A DNA stretch of 53,042 nucleotides, from contig NW_008705611.1 of the NCBI RefSeq assembly GCF_000186865.1, positions 50,546-103,587 on the forward strand, read 5' to 3'. Each line of letters begins with the position of its first letter. The first letter of the stretch is position 1. This stretch comes from Aureococcus anophagefferens. Lineage: Eukaryota > Sar > Pelagophyceae > Pelagomonadales > Pelagomonadaceae. Positions 9,184-18,427 of this stretch are shown here, piece by piece. The translations under genes were made by a program, and so were the position numbers. Under the pieces are notes generated by a model. It made no database searches. It was not told where the DNA came from and was given only the letters and a program-made list of their open reading frames with translations.

Positions 9184-10560
9184 ATGGCTGCCACTGAAGC
9201 TGGAGACTCCGCATCCGCCCACTCGCGCCCGCGCGTCATGTCCTGGACCGAAAAAGCCGACGCCGCCAGCGACCTGACGGTCTGGAGCCACAAGCGCACG
9301 GGCGAACTCCGCTTCGTGAGCCCCTACAGCGACGACGCGGCGCTCCTCGACGACGACCTCTTCCTCAACACGGACTGGCTGCTGGACGTGTCCGACGACG
9401 ACGGCACCATCAGCAGCAAGGCGAGCGGCGAGGTGAGCGACCTGTCGAGCTCGAGCAAGACGGTGAGCGACCTGTCGAGCTCGAGCAAGACGGTCTCCGC
9501 GGACGACGCGCTGCCGGACGACGCCGAGCTGCCCGCGGACGTCTCCGGCGCCATCGCGGCGTTCCAGCGCTTCGAGCACGGCGAGGGCCGCTTCAGCCTC
9601 GAGGAGGCCTTCAAGATTTTGGAGCTCGTGCACCAGCGCGACCGCCGCGTGCTCGACAAGGTCGAGGTCCGGCCGACGGCGAGCCCCGTCCGCGACCTCG
9701 GCGCGCACGCGTACCTCATGGCCCGCAGCGGCAAGCGCGGGCGCACCTGCGGCGCCGAGGTGTCGGGGTTCGCCGTCACGTTCCAGTCCGTGCACAACTC
9801 GGAGCTCTGGTTCCCGACCGACGGGGGCGACGTCGGCGTCGCGTCGCGGCCGATGGCGCGGTCCGCGCGGCGCGCCAAGGGCGGCGAGCACGGCGGCGGC
9901 GTGTCCCACGGTTACCGGGGCCGCATGTACACGCTCGTCGAGCGCGTCGAGGCCGGCTCGAAGCGCGTCCGCGTCGTCGACGACAGCCTCGGCCTCATCC
10001 GCGTCTGGAAGTCCGAGTCCGAGGCGCCGCGCGCGCCCGCGGCGGGCGCGAAGCGGCGCCGCGCGGCCAAGGCCCCGGCCGCGGCGCCCGCGGCGCCGCC
10101 GCCGCCGGCGCGGCCCCCGCGGCCCATCGCGCCGCGCGGCGTGCCGACCGCGATCTTCGGCGGTGTCGTCTCCAAGGCCGCGTCGCTCACGGCCGCGCTC
10201 CGCGCGAGCGGGTCGCGCCTCTCCGTCTTCGTCGGCAAGCCCGACCACAAGGTGCCCGACGCCTACACCTGCCCCATCACGCGCGAGCTCATGCGCGAGC
10301 CCGTCGTCTGCGCCGACGGCCACACGTACGAGAAGGCGGCCATCGAGGCCTGGTTCCTCGAGGACAAGTCGACGTCGCCGAAGACGGGCCTCGCGCTCGA
10401 CTCGAAGCACCTCGTGCCCAACTTCGCCATCCGCTCGGCCATCGACGAGCTCCGCGAGCCGCGGTCGCCGCCGCCGCCGCCACCCGCGGACGACCTCGTC
10501 GACGACGGCGAGCTCTGGCCCTTCGACGCCCTGCCGGACTACGCGGGCATGTGGCCCTGA
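9184..10560 (+). CDS. U-box domain protein (probable E3 ubiquitin ligase)
   Basis: A 458-residue protein if begun at the ATG at 9184 (MAATEAGDSASAH); an ATG at 9091 is possible. The U-box lies at about residues 357-425: VPDAYTCPITRELMREPVVC, ADGHTYEKAAIEAWF, TSPKTGLALDSKHLVPNFAI. This is the zinc-free RING-like fold that recruits E2 enzymes. N-terminal to it are an acidic region, a duplicated ten-residue Ser-rich segment (VSDLSSSSKT twice), a folded segment of unknown type (YLMARSGKRGRTCGAEVSG) and an Ala/Pro-rich linker. No ARM repeats or kinase domain are seen, so the substrate is unknown. The C-terminus ends in DDGELWPFDALPDYAGMWP. Confidence 0.88.
   Translation: MAATEAGDSASAHSRPRVMSWTEKADAASDLTVWSHKRTGELRFVSPYSDDAALLDDDLFLNTDWLLDVSDDDGTISSKASGEVSDLSSSSKTVSDLSSSSKTVSADDALPDDAELPADVSGAIAAFQRFEHGEGRFSLEEAFKILELVHQRDRRVLDKVEVRPTASPVRDLGAHAYLMARSGKRGRTCGAEVSGFAVTFQSVHNSELWFPTDGGDVGVASRPMARSARRAKGGEHGGGVSHGYRGRMYTLVERVEAGSKRVRVVDDSLGLIRVWKSESEAPRAPAAGAKRRRAAKAPAAAPAAPPPPARPPRPIAPRGVPTAIFGGVVSKAASLTAALRASGSRLSVFVGKPDHKVPDAYTCPITRELMREPVVCADGHTYEKAAIEAWFLEDKSTSPKTGLALDSKHLVPNFAIRSAIDELREPRSPPPPPPADDLVDDGELWPFDALPDYAGMWP
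9433..9492 (+). repeat. Perfect 30-bp tandem duplication inside the U-box gene
   Basis: Two identical 30-bp units (9433-9462 and 9463-9492) encode VSDLSSSSKT twice. The repeat preserves the frame and lies in a Ser-rich disordered segment. The identity of the two units suggests a recent duplication, or an array that varies in copy number between strains. Confidence 0.9.
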
Positions 10561-10748
10561 GGCGGCCCGTTTCCCCGGCCCGGAAGCGCGCGGGCCGGCC
10601 GCCCCTTTATCCGCTAACGCACATATGTGAAACTCAGGTCGTGCCGACCGGTAGGCCACCGGTGCGTGAATCGCCGTGATCGCGAGGTCGAGCACAAAAA
10701 CCACCACAAAATCTTGCACAAACCTCGCGCCAAGACGCCTTCAAAGCC

Positions 10749-11610
10749 ATGGCCAAGGTATCGAAGCCGCCGGCGTGCCTGGACGCCGAACGTTGTCCAA
10801 CGATCGCTGCATGCCTCGACGCAAATCCATGTTGCGTCGCTTTCGGCAGCATTGGGTCTGATAAACCTCTTGGCATCTCGCGAAATCGGCTCATGACCGG
10901 CGTGCTCTTCGCCGCTGGTCTCGCCCTTTGCCTGAACGTCTTCGCGTGCCTGGCGATGAGTACCGTCGGCGGCGTCATCCGCACGAGCGCGTGGGCCGTC
11001 GGTCGCGCGCGACGCGGGCCCGGCACGGCGTATTTCGGGCTCACGTCGGCCGTCGCGTACCACGACGACAAGATCATCTACGAGGAGTCATTGGGCGCAC
11101 GTCGAATGCTCCGAGTACGCGCTTCCGCCCGACGACGACGCGCGGGAGAAGCCCCAAGACGACGTCCGGAAATGTCGCAATTGCCGCCGCCGCGTCGAGG
11201 GCATTCGGTCTACCGTCATCGTCTCCATGATCACGACGCTGGGCACTGCTCGTTTCGCGATGAAGCGCATGTCGCCCGAGAATGATCGAAGTCTCTTCAA
11301 AGCCCTCGGAATAATCCTGGGTCTCATCGCTTTCAGCACAGCTCTATCGCCGCTCATCGCATTCCGCGCCGACTGCACGACGTCGTCGACGAGCTCGCTG
11401 GACATGCGCAATGGGCCTGGATTCATCTGCATGGGAATCGCCGTCTTCCTCAAGGGCTCATCCGTCTTCGCCCACCTCGCGCTCCGCGTCTCGAACGGCG
11501 ACGGCGTGGTCCGCGAGCCGTCGGTTCACCCCAAGAAAAGCGCGGCGAAGGGGATGGCGCGAAGTGCATGTCCGTTCGCCCCCGTCCACATAGACGTGGA
11601 GGGTAACTAG
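10749..11610 (+). CDS. Putative four-helix membrane protein, frame changes once (short intron or frameshift)
   Basis: The first part, in the frame of the ATG at 10749 (or 10893), gives a transmembrane helix TGVLFAAGLALCLNVFACLA. The second part, in another frame, gives WAHVECSEYALPPDDD, KCRNCRRRVEG, then three more helices: STVIVSMITTLGTARF, ALGIILGLIAFSTALSPLIAF and GFICMGIAVFLKGSSVFAHL. It ends at TAG 11610. The four-helix layout with Cys in the first loop resembles claudin/PMP22-type tetraspans, but I see no family signature. The frames meet near 11035-11095. A GT-AG intron of 55 or 58 nt starting at 11028-11030 would restore the frame; otherwise there is a one-base shift near 11089. Confidence 0.45.
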
Positions 11611-12036
11611 GTCGTAAAAACACGCGTGGAGCCAGTGCACGCCGTCTTCACCTTCGACCTTCAGGCGAACCTTCCGCCGCCCGGTCAAGCAGTTTTGGCA
11701 GAAGCGGCTCGAGAGGCGCGCGCATTGAACACTCTAAAACCTTGTAAACTCCCGCGTCCTATTCCCTCGGGCGCCATCAACCTGCTACGCCATCGTTCGC
11801 ACCGATTTCGACGCTGATTCTGCGCGAGAAATCGTGTTCCCGGTCGTGAGAGTTCGTGCGTCGCGATCGGACGTGCGCCGTCGCCCCGGGGGGTAATCGA
11901 CACATCTGCGCGCGCGCGTGCCGTGTACTTGGTCTGTGAATGTTCCCCGGCGATTTCGTGCGGGGAAACTTCGGATCGCGCGCGCGCTCGACGACGAACT
12001 CGCGGTCTCGTAGGCGCTCGCCGTACGTCGTGAAAC
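11611..12036 (+). promoter_or_regulatory. Gene-free interval upstream of the 12037 gene
   Basis: About 425 bp without a convincing coding frame. Short open frames on both strands lack motifs. The part nearest 12037 probably contains its promoter. I see no repeat or RNA gene here. Confidence 0.35.
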
Positions 12037-12537
12037 ATGATCGCCGTGCTCTTCGCGAAGACGCCCGACGCCGTCGGTGTCGTGCACCGGTGCGTCTCGG
12101 TCAAGGCCGCTCGCGAGAAGTGCGGCGGCCTCGCGGACGAGAAGCAGTGCGCCGTGCGCGAGGCGTCGGAGCACGACGGCATGCTCTTCCCTCCGAGTCT
12201 CGCCGGCGAATCCGACGACTTCCTGGCCAAGGCCGCGCGGTGCGGGGCCGTGACCGCGGGCAAGGACGCGCCCCCGCACGTCGTCGTCGTCGACATCGAC
12301 GCGCCCGCGAAGAGCAAGTGGGCCGCGCGCGTTCTCGGCTTCGCCAGCGCCAAGTCCGCGGCGACCTACGCCCTCCACTGCTACCGCACGGCCGGCTCGC
12401 GGCTCAAGTCGATCGAGATGCACGCCTTCGAAGGCTGGGTGCAGGCCGCGCCGCGCATGCACCTCCAGGGCGGCGGCGTCTTCGACGCGAACTACGCCAT
12501 CGCGGACATCGCCGCGCTCGAGGCGGCGGCGGCCTGA
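12037..12537 (+). CDS. Small protein of unknown function
   Basis: A 166-residue single-exon protein beginning at the ATG at 12037. It has alternating hydrophobic strands and Ala-rich helices (MIAVLFAKTPDAVGVVHRCV, HVVVVDIDAPAKSKWAARVL) and five Cys in the first two-thirds, with no signal peptide or membrane helix. I do not recognise the family. An exon-like open stretch follows at 12574-12793 after an AG dinucleotide, so the real gene may be longer and spliced. Confidence 0.55.
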   Translation: MIAVLFAKTPDAVGVVHRCVSVKAAREKCGGLADEKQCAVREASEHDGMLFPPSLAGESDDFLAKAARCGAVTAGKDAPPHVVVVDIDAPAKSKWAARVLGFASAKSAATYALHCYRTAGSRLKSIEMHAFEGWVQAAPRMHLQGGGVFDANYAIADIAALEAAAA

Positions 12538-12573
12538 GCGCGCGCACAAGACCAAAGCAAGACCAAAGACCAG

Positions 12574-12793
12574 GTGCCCCGAGCACCGCTACACACCCAA
12601 CGTCGGCGCGGTCTTCGCGCTGCGGCCACGCGGCGACGGACCCAATTCGCTCTGGGCCCAGCTCCGCGCCGACCCCGCGGCCGCCGACCTCGTCGCCGCC
12701 CTCGCGGCCCACGTCCCGGACGACCTCGGCGCGCCGCGCGACGGCCACGCGCGGCCGAAGCGCCCCGCGCCGCGGCTCGATGATAGTGGCTAA
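12574..12793 (+). other. Exon-like open stretch, possible terminal exon
   Basis: Directly after ACCAG at 12569-12573, one frame reads CPEHRYTPNVGAVFALRP, then LWAQLRADPAAADLVAALAA, then a basic tail and TAA at 12791. Composition and periodicity look coding, but there is no ATG. It could be the last exon of the gene at 12037-12537, with the annotated TGA inside an intron, or a relic of a lost gene. No family is recognised. Confidence 0.3.
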
Positions 12794-12840
12794 GCCGTAC
12801 TAAGTAGTTGGGACTGACTGAAGCAACCCTCGGTAGCGGA

Positions 12841-12856
12841 TAGTTAGCACTAACTA
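12841..12856. repeat. Short inverted repeat in an A+T-richer pocket
   Basis: TAGTTAG and CTAACTA flank a two-base loop, forming a 7-bp-arm palindrome in the interval before the minus-strand stop at 12907. It may mark a 3'-end or regulatory structure. The significance of so short a palindrome is low. Confidence 0.3.
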
Positions 12857-12906
12857 CCGGCCCAACCTCAGGCTGACCCGGCCCCACCATGTACTCATCC
12901 GAGTTA

Positions 12907-13875
12907 TCAATCTAGGCCATCTAGACGCGCGAGCGCATTCTCGGCGTCGTTGTCCCCTTGCGCAGCAGCGAGCGCATACAATCGTCGGGCCTCCTCCGGA
13001 TCATTGGCCTCCTCTGCAAGTTCAGCAAGATTGTGCTGCGCCGCTGCGTTGCCGCGATCGGCAGCCATGCGATACAGCTGCTTCGCCTTGTTCGGCTTCA
13101 CATTGACGCCGTCCTCTCCGGTATGATACATATACCCGAGATTCACGGCTGCTTTCGCGTCTCCGAGCTCCACACCACGCTTTAAGATTTTCATCGCCTT
13201 CTTCACGTTTTTCGCTATTCCAAGTTGAACGTCACCGTCCAGGTAAAGCATCCCCTAATAAGCGACCGCCTCTGGCACGTCGTTCTCCACGTGGCGACGG
13301 ATCCGAGCCAGTATCTCCGGGACACTTTGAGCCGCCGGTGTGTGGCAAAGAGCACAAAACTTCGAATCTGTCTTAAACCAGCACGACGCGCAAATCTTCC
13401 GGAAGCAGCAATGATAATGGTAAATTTTTGTATGGACTGTCCAGACTTCCAAGCAGATCGGGCACCGCGAGCCGTACCGCTCAGACTGCGGCGCCGGCTC
13501 CGGATTCGCCTCGCGCCGCGCGCGAGCCGCCTCGTGTTCCGCGGCGATGCGCGCGCGGATCTCGTCGGCCTGCGACCGCGGCGCGGGGCCGTAGAACACC
13601 TCGCGCGGCGGCGACGGCGGGGGCGTCGGGGCCTCGGTCCGCGCCGCCTCCGCGGCCTGGATCTTCTTGCAGACCTTCCGGTGGCCCCGGTCGCGCCAGT
13701 CGATGCGTTGGCAGGCCGTCGAACAGTAGGCCGTCGTGCCGCACCCTTGGCACGCCTTGGCCTTGTCTGCGCCGCATATCGTGCAGGTCTTGAGGGTTTC
13801 GAGTTTTTTGCCCTTCGCTCGGGCCATGCGATTCTCATACTCCAACTTCTTCTCCCGCCAATCTTTCGAAGACAT
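12907..13875 (-). pseudogene. MYND finger-RING-like-Sel1 repeat protein, interrupted by an in-frame TAG
   Basis: From the ATG at 13875 the frame encodes a complete MYND zinc finger (Cys31, 34, 42, 45, 51, 55, His65, Cys69). A RING-like treble of Cys pairs follows at about 138-177 (CPICLEVW, CCFRKICASC, CALC), then EILARIRRHVENDVPEAVAY and TAG at 13257-13255. The same frame resumes at once with GMLYLDGDVQLGIAKNVKKA and Sel1-type repeats (AAVNLGYMYHTGEDG, AAAQHNLAELAEE), ending at 12907. Sel1 repeats are helical protein-binding units. This MYND/RING/Sel1 order is, to my knowledge, an expanded family in pelagophytes and other algae, and family members have a Leu-like residue where the stop sits. 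It is either a young pseudogene, a truncated protein, or a base error. Confidence 0.75.
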
Positions 13876-14208
13876 GGCGGTGAGAGTCGCCGCCGGCGTC
13901 GCGGCCGGGCCTCTCGACGCCCCCTCGAGAGCGAGAGCGAGCTCGAGGACGGTGTGACGAGGGAGAGGTTCGTCGACGCGGGACGACGGGCGGCGCGCGG
14001 AAGCTCGTCGATGCCACCAAGCCGACGCCGGTCGCGCTGCTCGAGCTGTTTGTCAACTCGCGTCCGATCGGCGAGTCCCATGGACGCCTCCATGCGCTCT
14101 CCATGGCCAGGCACGCTCTGGAGAGCTGTCGGCCTGGCCCCGGGACTCGGCCCCGACTACGAAGTCCGACGATTAATGGAGCCCTCAAACGGCACCCCCG
14201 CGCCCGGC
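13876..14208 (-). promoter_or_regulatory. Interval upstream of the MYND-type gene
   Basis: About 330 bp between the MYND-type start (13875) and the stop of the next minus-strand gene (14209). No motif-bearing frame is visible. It should hold the 3' untranslated region of the upstream gene and the promoter of the MYND-type gene. Confidence 0.35.
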
Positions 14209-14814
14209 CTAGCCGTCGGGCCGGTCGAGCCACGGCGCTTGGCGGTAGCCGGAGACGCGGCCCTCGACCTGGGGCGGGTAGTACTGCCGCTCCTTGAGCT
14301 TGAGGTCCGCGTTGTGCTTCTGCTGCGTGAGGCAGCCCTCGAAGTCGTTGAAGCCCGGCGTGGGCATGCGGCGCCCCATGGACACGGGCGCCGTCGCCGG
14401 CTTGTGCGCCGTCGGGAGCCGCCGCTCGGCCGGCGCGGCCGTCGCGGGCGGGACCATGTAGCCGCGGCGGTGCGCGTCCGGCGTGTCCGGCGTCGGGTCC
14501 ACGGCGTTCATCTGGAACCAGGACCGGAGCTCCGGCAATTTCCAAACGTCGTTGTCCATCTTCGAGTAGAGGCGCACGGGGAACGACCGGTCGGGGCACC
14601 TCAACAGTCGCTCGGGGTCCTTCTGGATCGCGTACTGCTCGCGCCAGCCCCGGAGCTTTCCCGTCGTCTTTCTCGCGTTGCGCTTCTTCTCCTGGAGCTT
14701 CCGCGCGTCGTCGACGGCGCGCCGCTTGTCCAGCACCTCGAGGGCCTGGTGCCGGATCTGCTTCTCGCGCTTCTCCATCTTCGCCAGGAACTCGGCGCTA
14801 TAGTGGACCGGCAT
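14209..14814 (-). CDS. Small basic helical protein of unknown function
   Basis: A 201-residue protein from the ATG at 14814 (MPVHYSAEFLAKMEKREKQI). The N-terminal half is a charged helix, probably coiled coil (LDKRRAVDDARKLQEKKRNA). The second half is Pro-rich and extended, with YMVPPATAAPAERRLP and FNDFEGCLTQQKHNADLKLK. The pattern recalls small cytoskeletal or flagellar-associated proteins, but no family signature is evident. The gene diverges from the plastid DUF3119 gene, whose start is 160 bp away, so they share a short promoter region. Confidence 0.6.
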   Translation of the reverse strand: MPVHYSAEFLAKMEKREKQIRHQALEVLDKRRAVDDARKLQEKKRNARKTTGKLRGWREQYAIQKDPERLLRCPDRSFPVRLYSKMDNDVWKLPELRSWFQMNAVDPTPDTPDAHRRGYMVPPATAAPAERRLPTAHKPATAPVSMGRRMPTPGFNDFEGCLTQQKHNADLKLKERQYYPPQVEGRVSGYRQAPWLDRPDG

Positions 14815-14973
14815 GGCCGCGGCGGTCCGGGCGGCGTCTGCGCCTCGCGATGCGGCCGCGGCGCCGACGGGGCTGCCACCGAGCGTCGACGGGCCACCCA
14901 GAGATGATCGCGTTACAAGGAAGAGATTTGTAATCGAAGTAGGTCGGTGGTGAATTTTGGCGCAGAGCTGTTG

Positions 14974-15582
14974 ATGGTCGCAGCTATGCGTGCCGCAGCT
15001 ATAGCGCTCCTCGTCGCGTCGTGCCGGGCGCTCGTGGCGCCGCGCGCGCGGCTCCACAACCCGCCGTCGCGCCGCGGCGCGCCGCTCCGTTGCCCGCCGT
15101 CGCGCCGCGGCGCGCCGCCGCCGGCCATGGCCGTCATCGACCCGTCGTTTAACCTCGCCCTCGGCAGCGTCGCCCTCGCTAGCGTCTTCGGCGCCAAGGG
15201 CTCGCCGGTGAAGTTCGCGCCCCTCGCCGTGCTGCTCGCGGCGTTCGGCGCGTTCGTCGCGTTTCAGACGTCGACGCTTCGCTTCGAGTTCACGGACTCG
15301 GCCTTCGAGCTCGCGCGGATTGGGCGCGCGCCGGACGAGAACGTCGTCACCGGCGGCAGCAACAGCTGGAAGCTCGCGACGGTGACGAACTACGCGTTCC
15401 TCCCCTCGGAGGGCTTCCCCGTCCTCGTCTACTTCCGCGAGACGCAGACGCCGCCGGCGGACCGCGTGGACGCGCCGATAGTCGTGGACGACCTCGACGG
15501 CCAGGCCCACTTCTTCCCCGCGATCGCGCGGGCGGACCAGATCGCCGCGGGCTTCGCCCGGGCCGGCTGCCCCCGGAAGTAA
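14974..15582 (+). CDS. Plastid-targeted DUF3119-family protein
   Basis: About 202 residues from the ATG at 14974 (a second ATG is at 14986). It starts with a signal peptide (MRAAAIALLVASCRALVAP) and an Arg/Pro-rich transit-like segment, the bipartite arrangement of secondary plastids. The mature part has two adjacent hydrophobic segments (FNLALGSVALASVFG, FAPLAVLLAAFGAFVAF). It then has the DUF3119-like core LRFEFTDSAFEL, NVVTGGSNSWKLATVTNYAF, GFPVLVYFRETQTPP and AHFFPAIARADQIAAGF. This family occurs in cyanobacteria and plastids, membrane-associated and without known function. The stop lies 13 bp from the convergent BCS1-like gene. Confidence 0.8.
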   Translation: MVAAMRAAAIALLVASCRALVAPRARLHNPPSRRGAPLRCPPSRRGAPPPAMAVIDPSFNLALGSVALASVFGAKGSPVKFAPLAVLLAAFGAFVAFQTSTLRFEFTDSAFELARIGRAPDENVVTGGSNSWKLATVTNYAFLPSEGFPVLVYFRETQTPPADRVDAPIVVDDLDGQAHFFPAIARADQIAAGFARAGCPRK

Positions 15583-15595
15583 AAGGGGGCGACCC

Positions 15596-17358
15596 TTACG
15601 GGGACGCGGAGTTCCTCGCCTCGCTGCGCGCGAGCGGCTGCGCGCCCTCGCTGAGCGCCTTGCGGAGGCGGGGCTGGCCCGCGGCGGCCGGGGGCGCGGC
15701 GGAGAAGACCGAGCGGAGGTCCCCGGCGCGGCATTCCCCTGCCGCCGCCGGCGCGCTTCCGGGGGTCGCCAGCGGGAGCTCCTCGGGGACGTCGGCGAGG
15801 ACCGCGTCGAGGCTCGCCCGGACGGCCTCGCCCTGGAGGCGCGCGTGGAGGCCGACGAGCTCGGCGCGGAGGTCGTCGACGGTCTCGTGGGCCGCGCAGA
15901 GGTGCTCGAGCTGCGCGGGCGAGAAGCGCTTGCCCGCGTCGGCGAGCGCCTCGACGGCGGCGGCGACGGCGGCGACGTCGCCCCCGGCGCCGAAGTAGTG
16001 GCGGCACATGGCCTCGGCGGAGGCGCCGTCGACGAAGCCGAGGTAGAGCTTCATCGTCACGCGGCCCGGCCGCACGAGCGCCGGGTCGAGCTTCTCCGGG
16101 TGGTTGCTCGTGAGCACGACGATGCGGCCGGGCGCCTCGACGATGCCGTCGAGGGCGTTCAGGAGGCCCGCGAGGCTGAGCTCGTCGCCGCGCGGCGCCT
16201 TGCCGTCCTTGCGGTCGCCGCCGCGGTCGAGGACGACGTCCGAGCAGGCGTCGACGTCCTCCATGACGAAGACGCACTTGTCGGGCGGGACTTCGAACGT
16301 CTCCGAGGCCGTCTCGAAGCGCCCGTCGAACAGCATGTCGTAGAGGCGCTGGTTCGTCCGGACGCGGCTCAGGGGCACGTTGACGACGTGGCGCCGCGTC
16401 GCGTGCGCGATGGCCTTGATCAGCGACGTCTTGCCCGTCCCCGGGGGCCCGTGGAGGAGGAGGCCGAGCTTGTGCTGCACGCCCGCGATGGCGAATTTCC
16501 CCCGCTTCGCCTCGAAGTCCTCGAGGAGGCGGAGGACTCGCGGCTTCTCCGAAAAGAACAGCGCGTCGAAGGTCTTCTCGTCCGCGAGCGCGTAGCGCTT
16601 CCAGCTGTTCTCGGACTTGGCGATGGGCGAGAACATGAAGCGGCCCTCCCGGGCCTCCTTGAGCGCGAGGCCGCGCCGCCGGAAGGCGAACGCGGCCTCT
16701 CGGTGAAGTCGCGGATCGCGGCCTCGGCGGCTCCCGCGCCCCGCGGCGACCGCGCCGTGAGCGTCACCGTCGTCGTCACCGTCTTCCGCCCAAAGGTCGC
16801 GGAGGACTTGTCCTGGCCGCCGCTCTTTGACGACCGGTCGAGGCGCATGGAGACCGGGCCGTCGCGGCTCACGACCGTCGTCGTCCCGCTCGTCGGGGTC
16901 TTGCGGATCTCGAGGCGCCGCAGCGCCCGGGCCGCGGAGAAGCCCGCGTCGTCCTCCTCGGCGTCGTCCTCGCCCGCGAGCCGCGGCAGGAGCGTCAGGC
17001 ACCCGTCGAAGGACGGCACGGGCCGCGCCGAGACGTAGTCGAGGATCGCCTTGATGAGGATCTCGTTCCGATCCTCGGCGTCGGAGGACCCGCGCATGGC
17101 GTAGCCGTACTTGTCAAACGTCTCGACCCACTCGAGCGTCCGCGCGCAACCGACACCGTCGAATTGCTTAAGCGCCGAGCTGTACCAGTCGTTCAACCGT
17201 TCGATCATCCGGTCCTGGGTCTCCTTGAGCACCGAGTTGAGGAGCAGCGGGAGGAGCAGCGCGACGAGGATCGACACGATGGACGGCGACCCAGCTCCAT
17301 CGTCGCCGCCAGTGGTATTGGCCCCAACGCCCGTGGCGTTGACCAGGGCACCCACCAT
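15596..17358 (-). CDS. BCS1-like AAA ATPase, membrane-anchored, with one frame break
   Basis: The ATG at 17358 begins MVGALVNATGVGAN. A membrane helix follows (SIVSILVALLLPLLLNSVL) and a BCS1-type N-terminal domain. The AAA module has Walker A GPPGTGKTSLIKAIAH, Walker B CVFVMEDVDAC, sensor LTSNHPEKLDPALVRPGR and a C-terminal helical lid. Yeast and animal BCS1 sit in the mitochondrial inner membrane and insert the folded Rieske protein into complex III; plant relatives have other membrane sites. The frame breaks near 16695: IRDFTER in one frame is followed by AAFAFRRRGLALKEAREG in another. A single missing base, or a very short GC-AG intron (about 35 nt), would explain this. A divergent paralogue lies at 17641. 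Confidence 0.8.
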
Positions 17359-17640
17359 GGGCGCGCGTGCTTCGAATGATGGACTGTGGTTTGTGAAGAT
17401 TTGCCCATTGTCCACAGAGGCTGCCCCGAACCAGAGGAGAACGATCCGCAGCTGGGTAAGCTACAAAGGAAAGGAGCCGTCAATATGCTGCCTTGGTAGT
17501 TCTGCTCGGCAGCCTCTCCGAAGCTTCCGCCTGGCTGCGATGGCGCTGCCTAAAAGCAAACGCACAACCGCGAGGCAGCGGGCCATCTCAAGCTTTCGGC
17601 CCCCGCGTCCTTCGGCGGCCTCGCGGCGCAGCCCGGTGCC
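17359..17640. promoter_or_regulatory. Bidirectional promoter between the BCS1-like paralogues
   Basis: About 280 bp lie between the two divergent starts. No coding motif is visible. It must hold both promoters unless one gene has an upstream non-coding exon. Co-regulation of the pair is an inference from the head-to-head layout. Confidence 0.4.
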
Positions 17641-18395
17641 ATGGCCGGCGACGGCGGCGGCGGCTTCGACACCCTGTCCTTCGGGCTGCTCAACGCGCTC
17701 AAGACGAACAATCGCCACATCGACCTCTTCATCGTGGCCTTCTTGCCGACCTTCATCACCCTGGTGACCGCGAGCAACGAGAAGCTGCGCCTGCTCGTGC
17801 TCCGGGCCCTCGCGGGCGTCCGGCGGTCCCAGCCCGCCTACGAGCGGACGGTGCGGATCGAGACGCGCGCGCGGGCATGGGGCAACGCGCGCGTCGACGA
17901 GGACTCGCGGAACCTCGTCCTCCACAAAGCCATCGCTTTGCATCTGAGCCGCCTGGGCGTCCTCGACGGCGAGGCCGACGCGAAGCTCAAACTTGTCGCG
18001 AAGGCGGAAGAAGAATCTGACGGGCCGTCGTACTGCGAGACCTTCGGGACCACCGCGGCGCTCCTCGACCAGTACGAGATCGTGTCCGCCGTGCCCGACG
18101 ACGTCTGGATCGACATCGACGAGTCCACCGGACTGTGCGTGCGCCGCGTCGTCGGCGACGGCGGCGACGGCGACGAGTCCAAGAAGGGCGACGACGGCGG
18201 CGGCGACAAGCGCGGGGACTCGACGGTCACGACGCTCGACTTCGTGTTCAGCTGCGACACGGGCAGCGAGCCCATCGACGCCTTCCTCCAGCGGGCCCTC
18301 GACGACTACATCGACTCCGTCGAGGCGAGCAGCAAGGATCGCGGGCGCTACCTCTACGTCCGTTCCGCGCCGCCGAGCGAGGCCGGCGCCAAGGC

Positions 18396-18427
<32 letters not shown>

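Noticed and set aside
8827..10719. A 630-codon minus-strand open frame opposite the U-box gene.
   Set aside because: Composition is Arg/Ala/Val-rich without motifs, while the plus strand carries an intact U-box.
11458..11688. A 76-codon minus-strand frame with a protein-like start (RRKVRLKVEGEDGVHWLHAC).
   Set aside because: It overlaps the last helix and tail of the plus-strand membrane protein and has no ATG context or motif.
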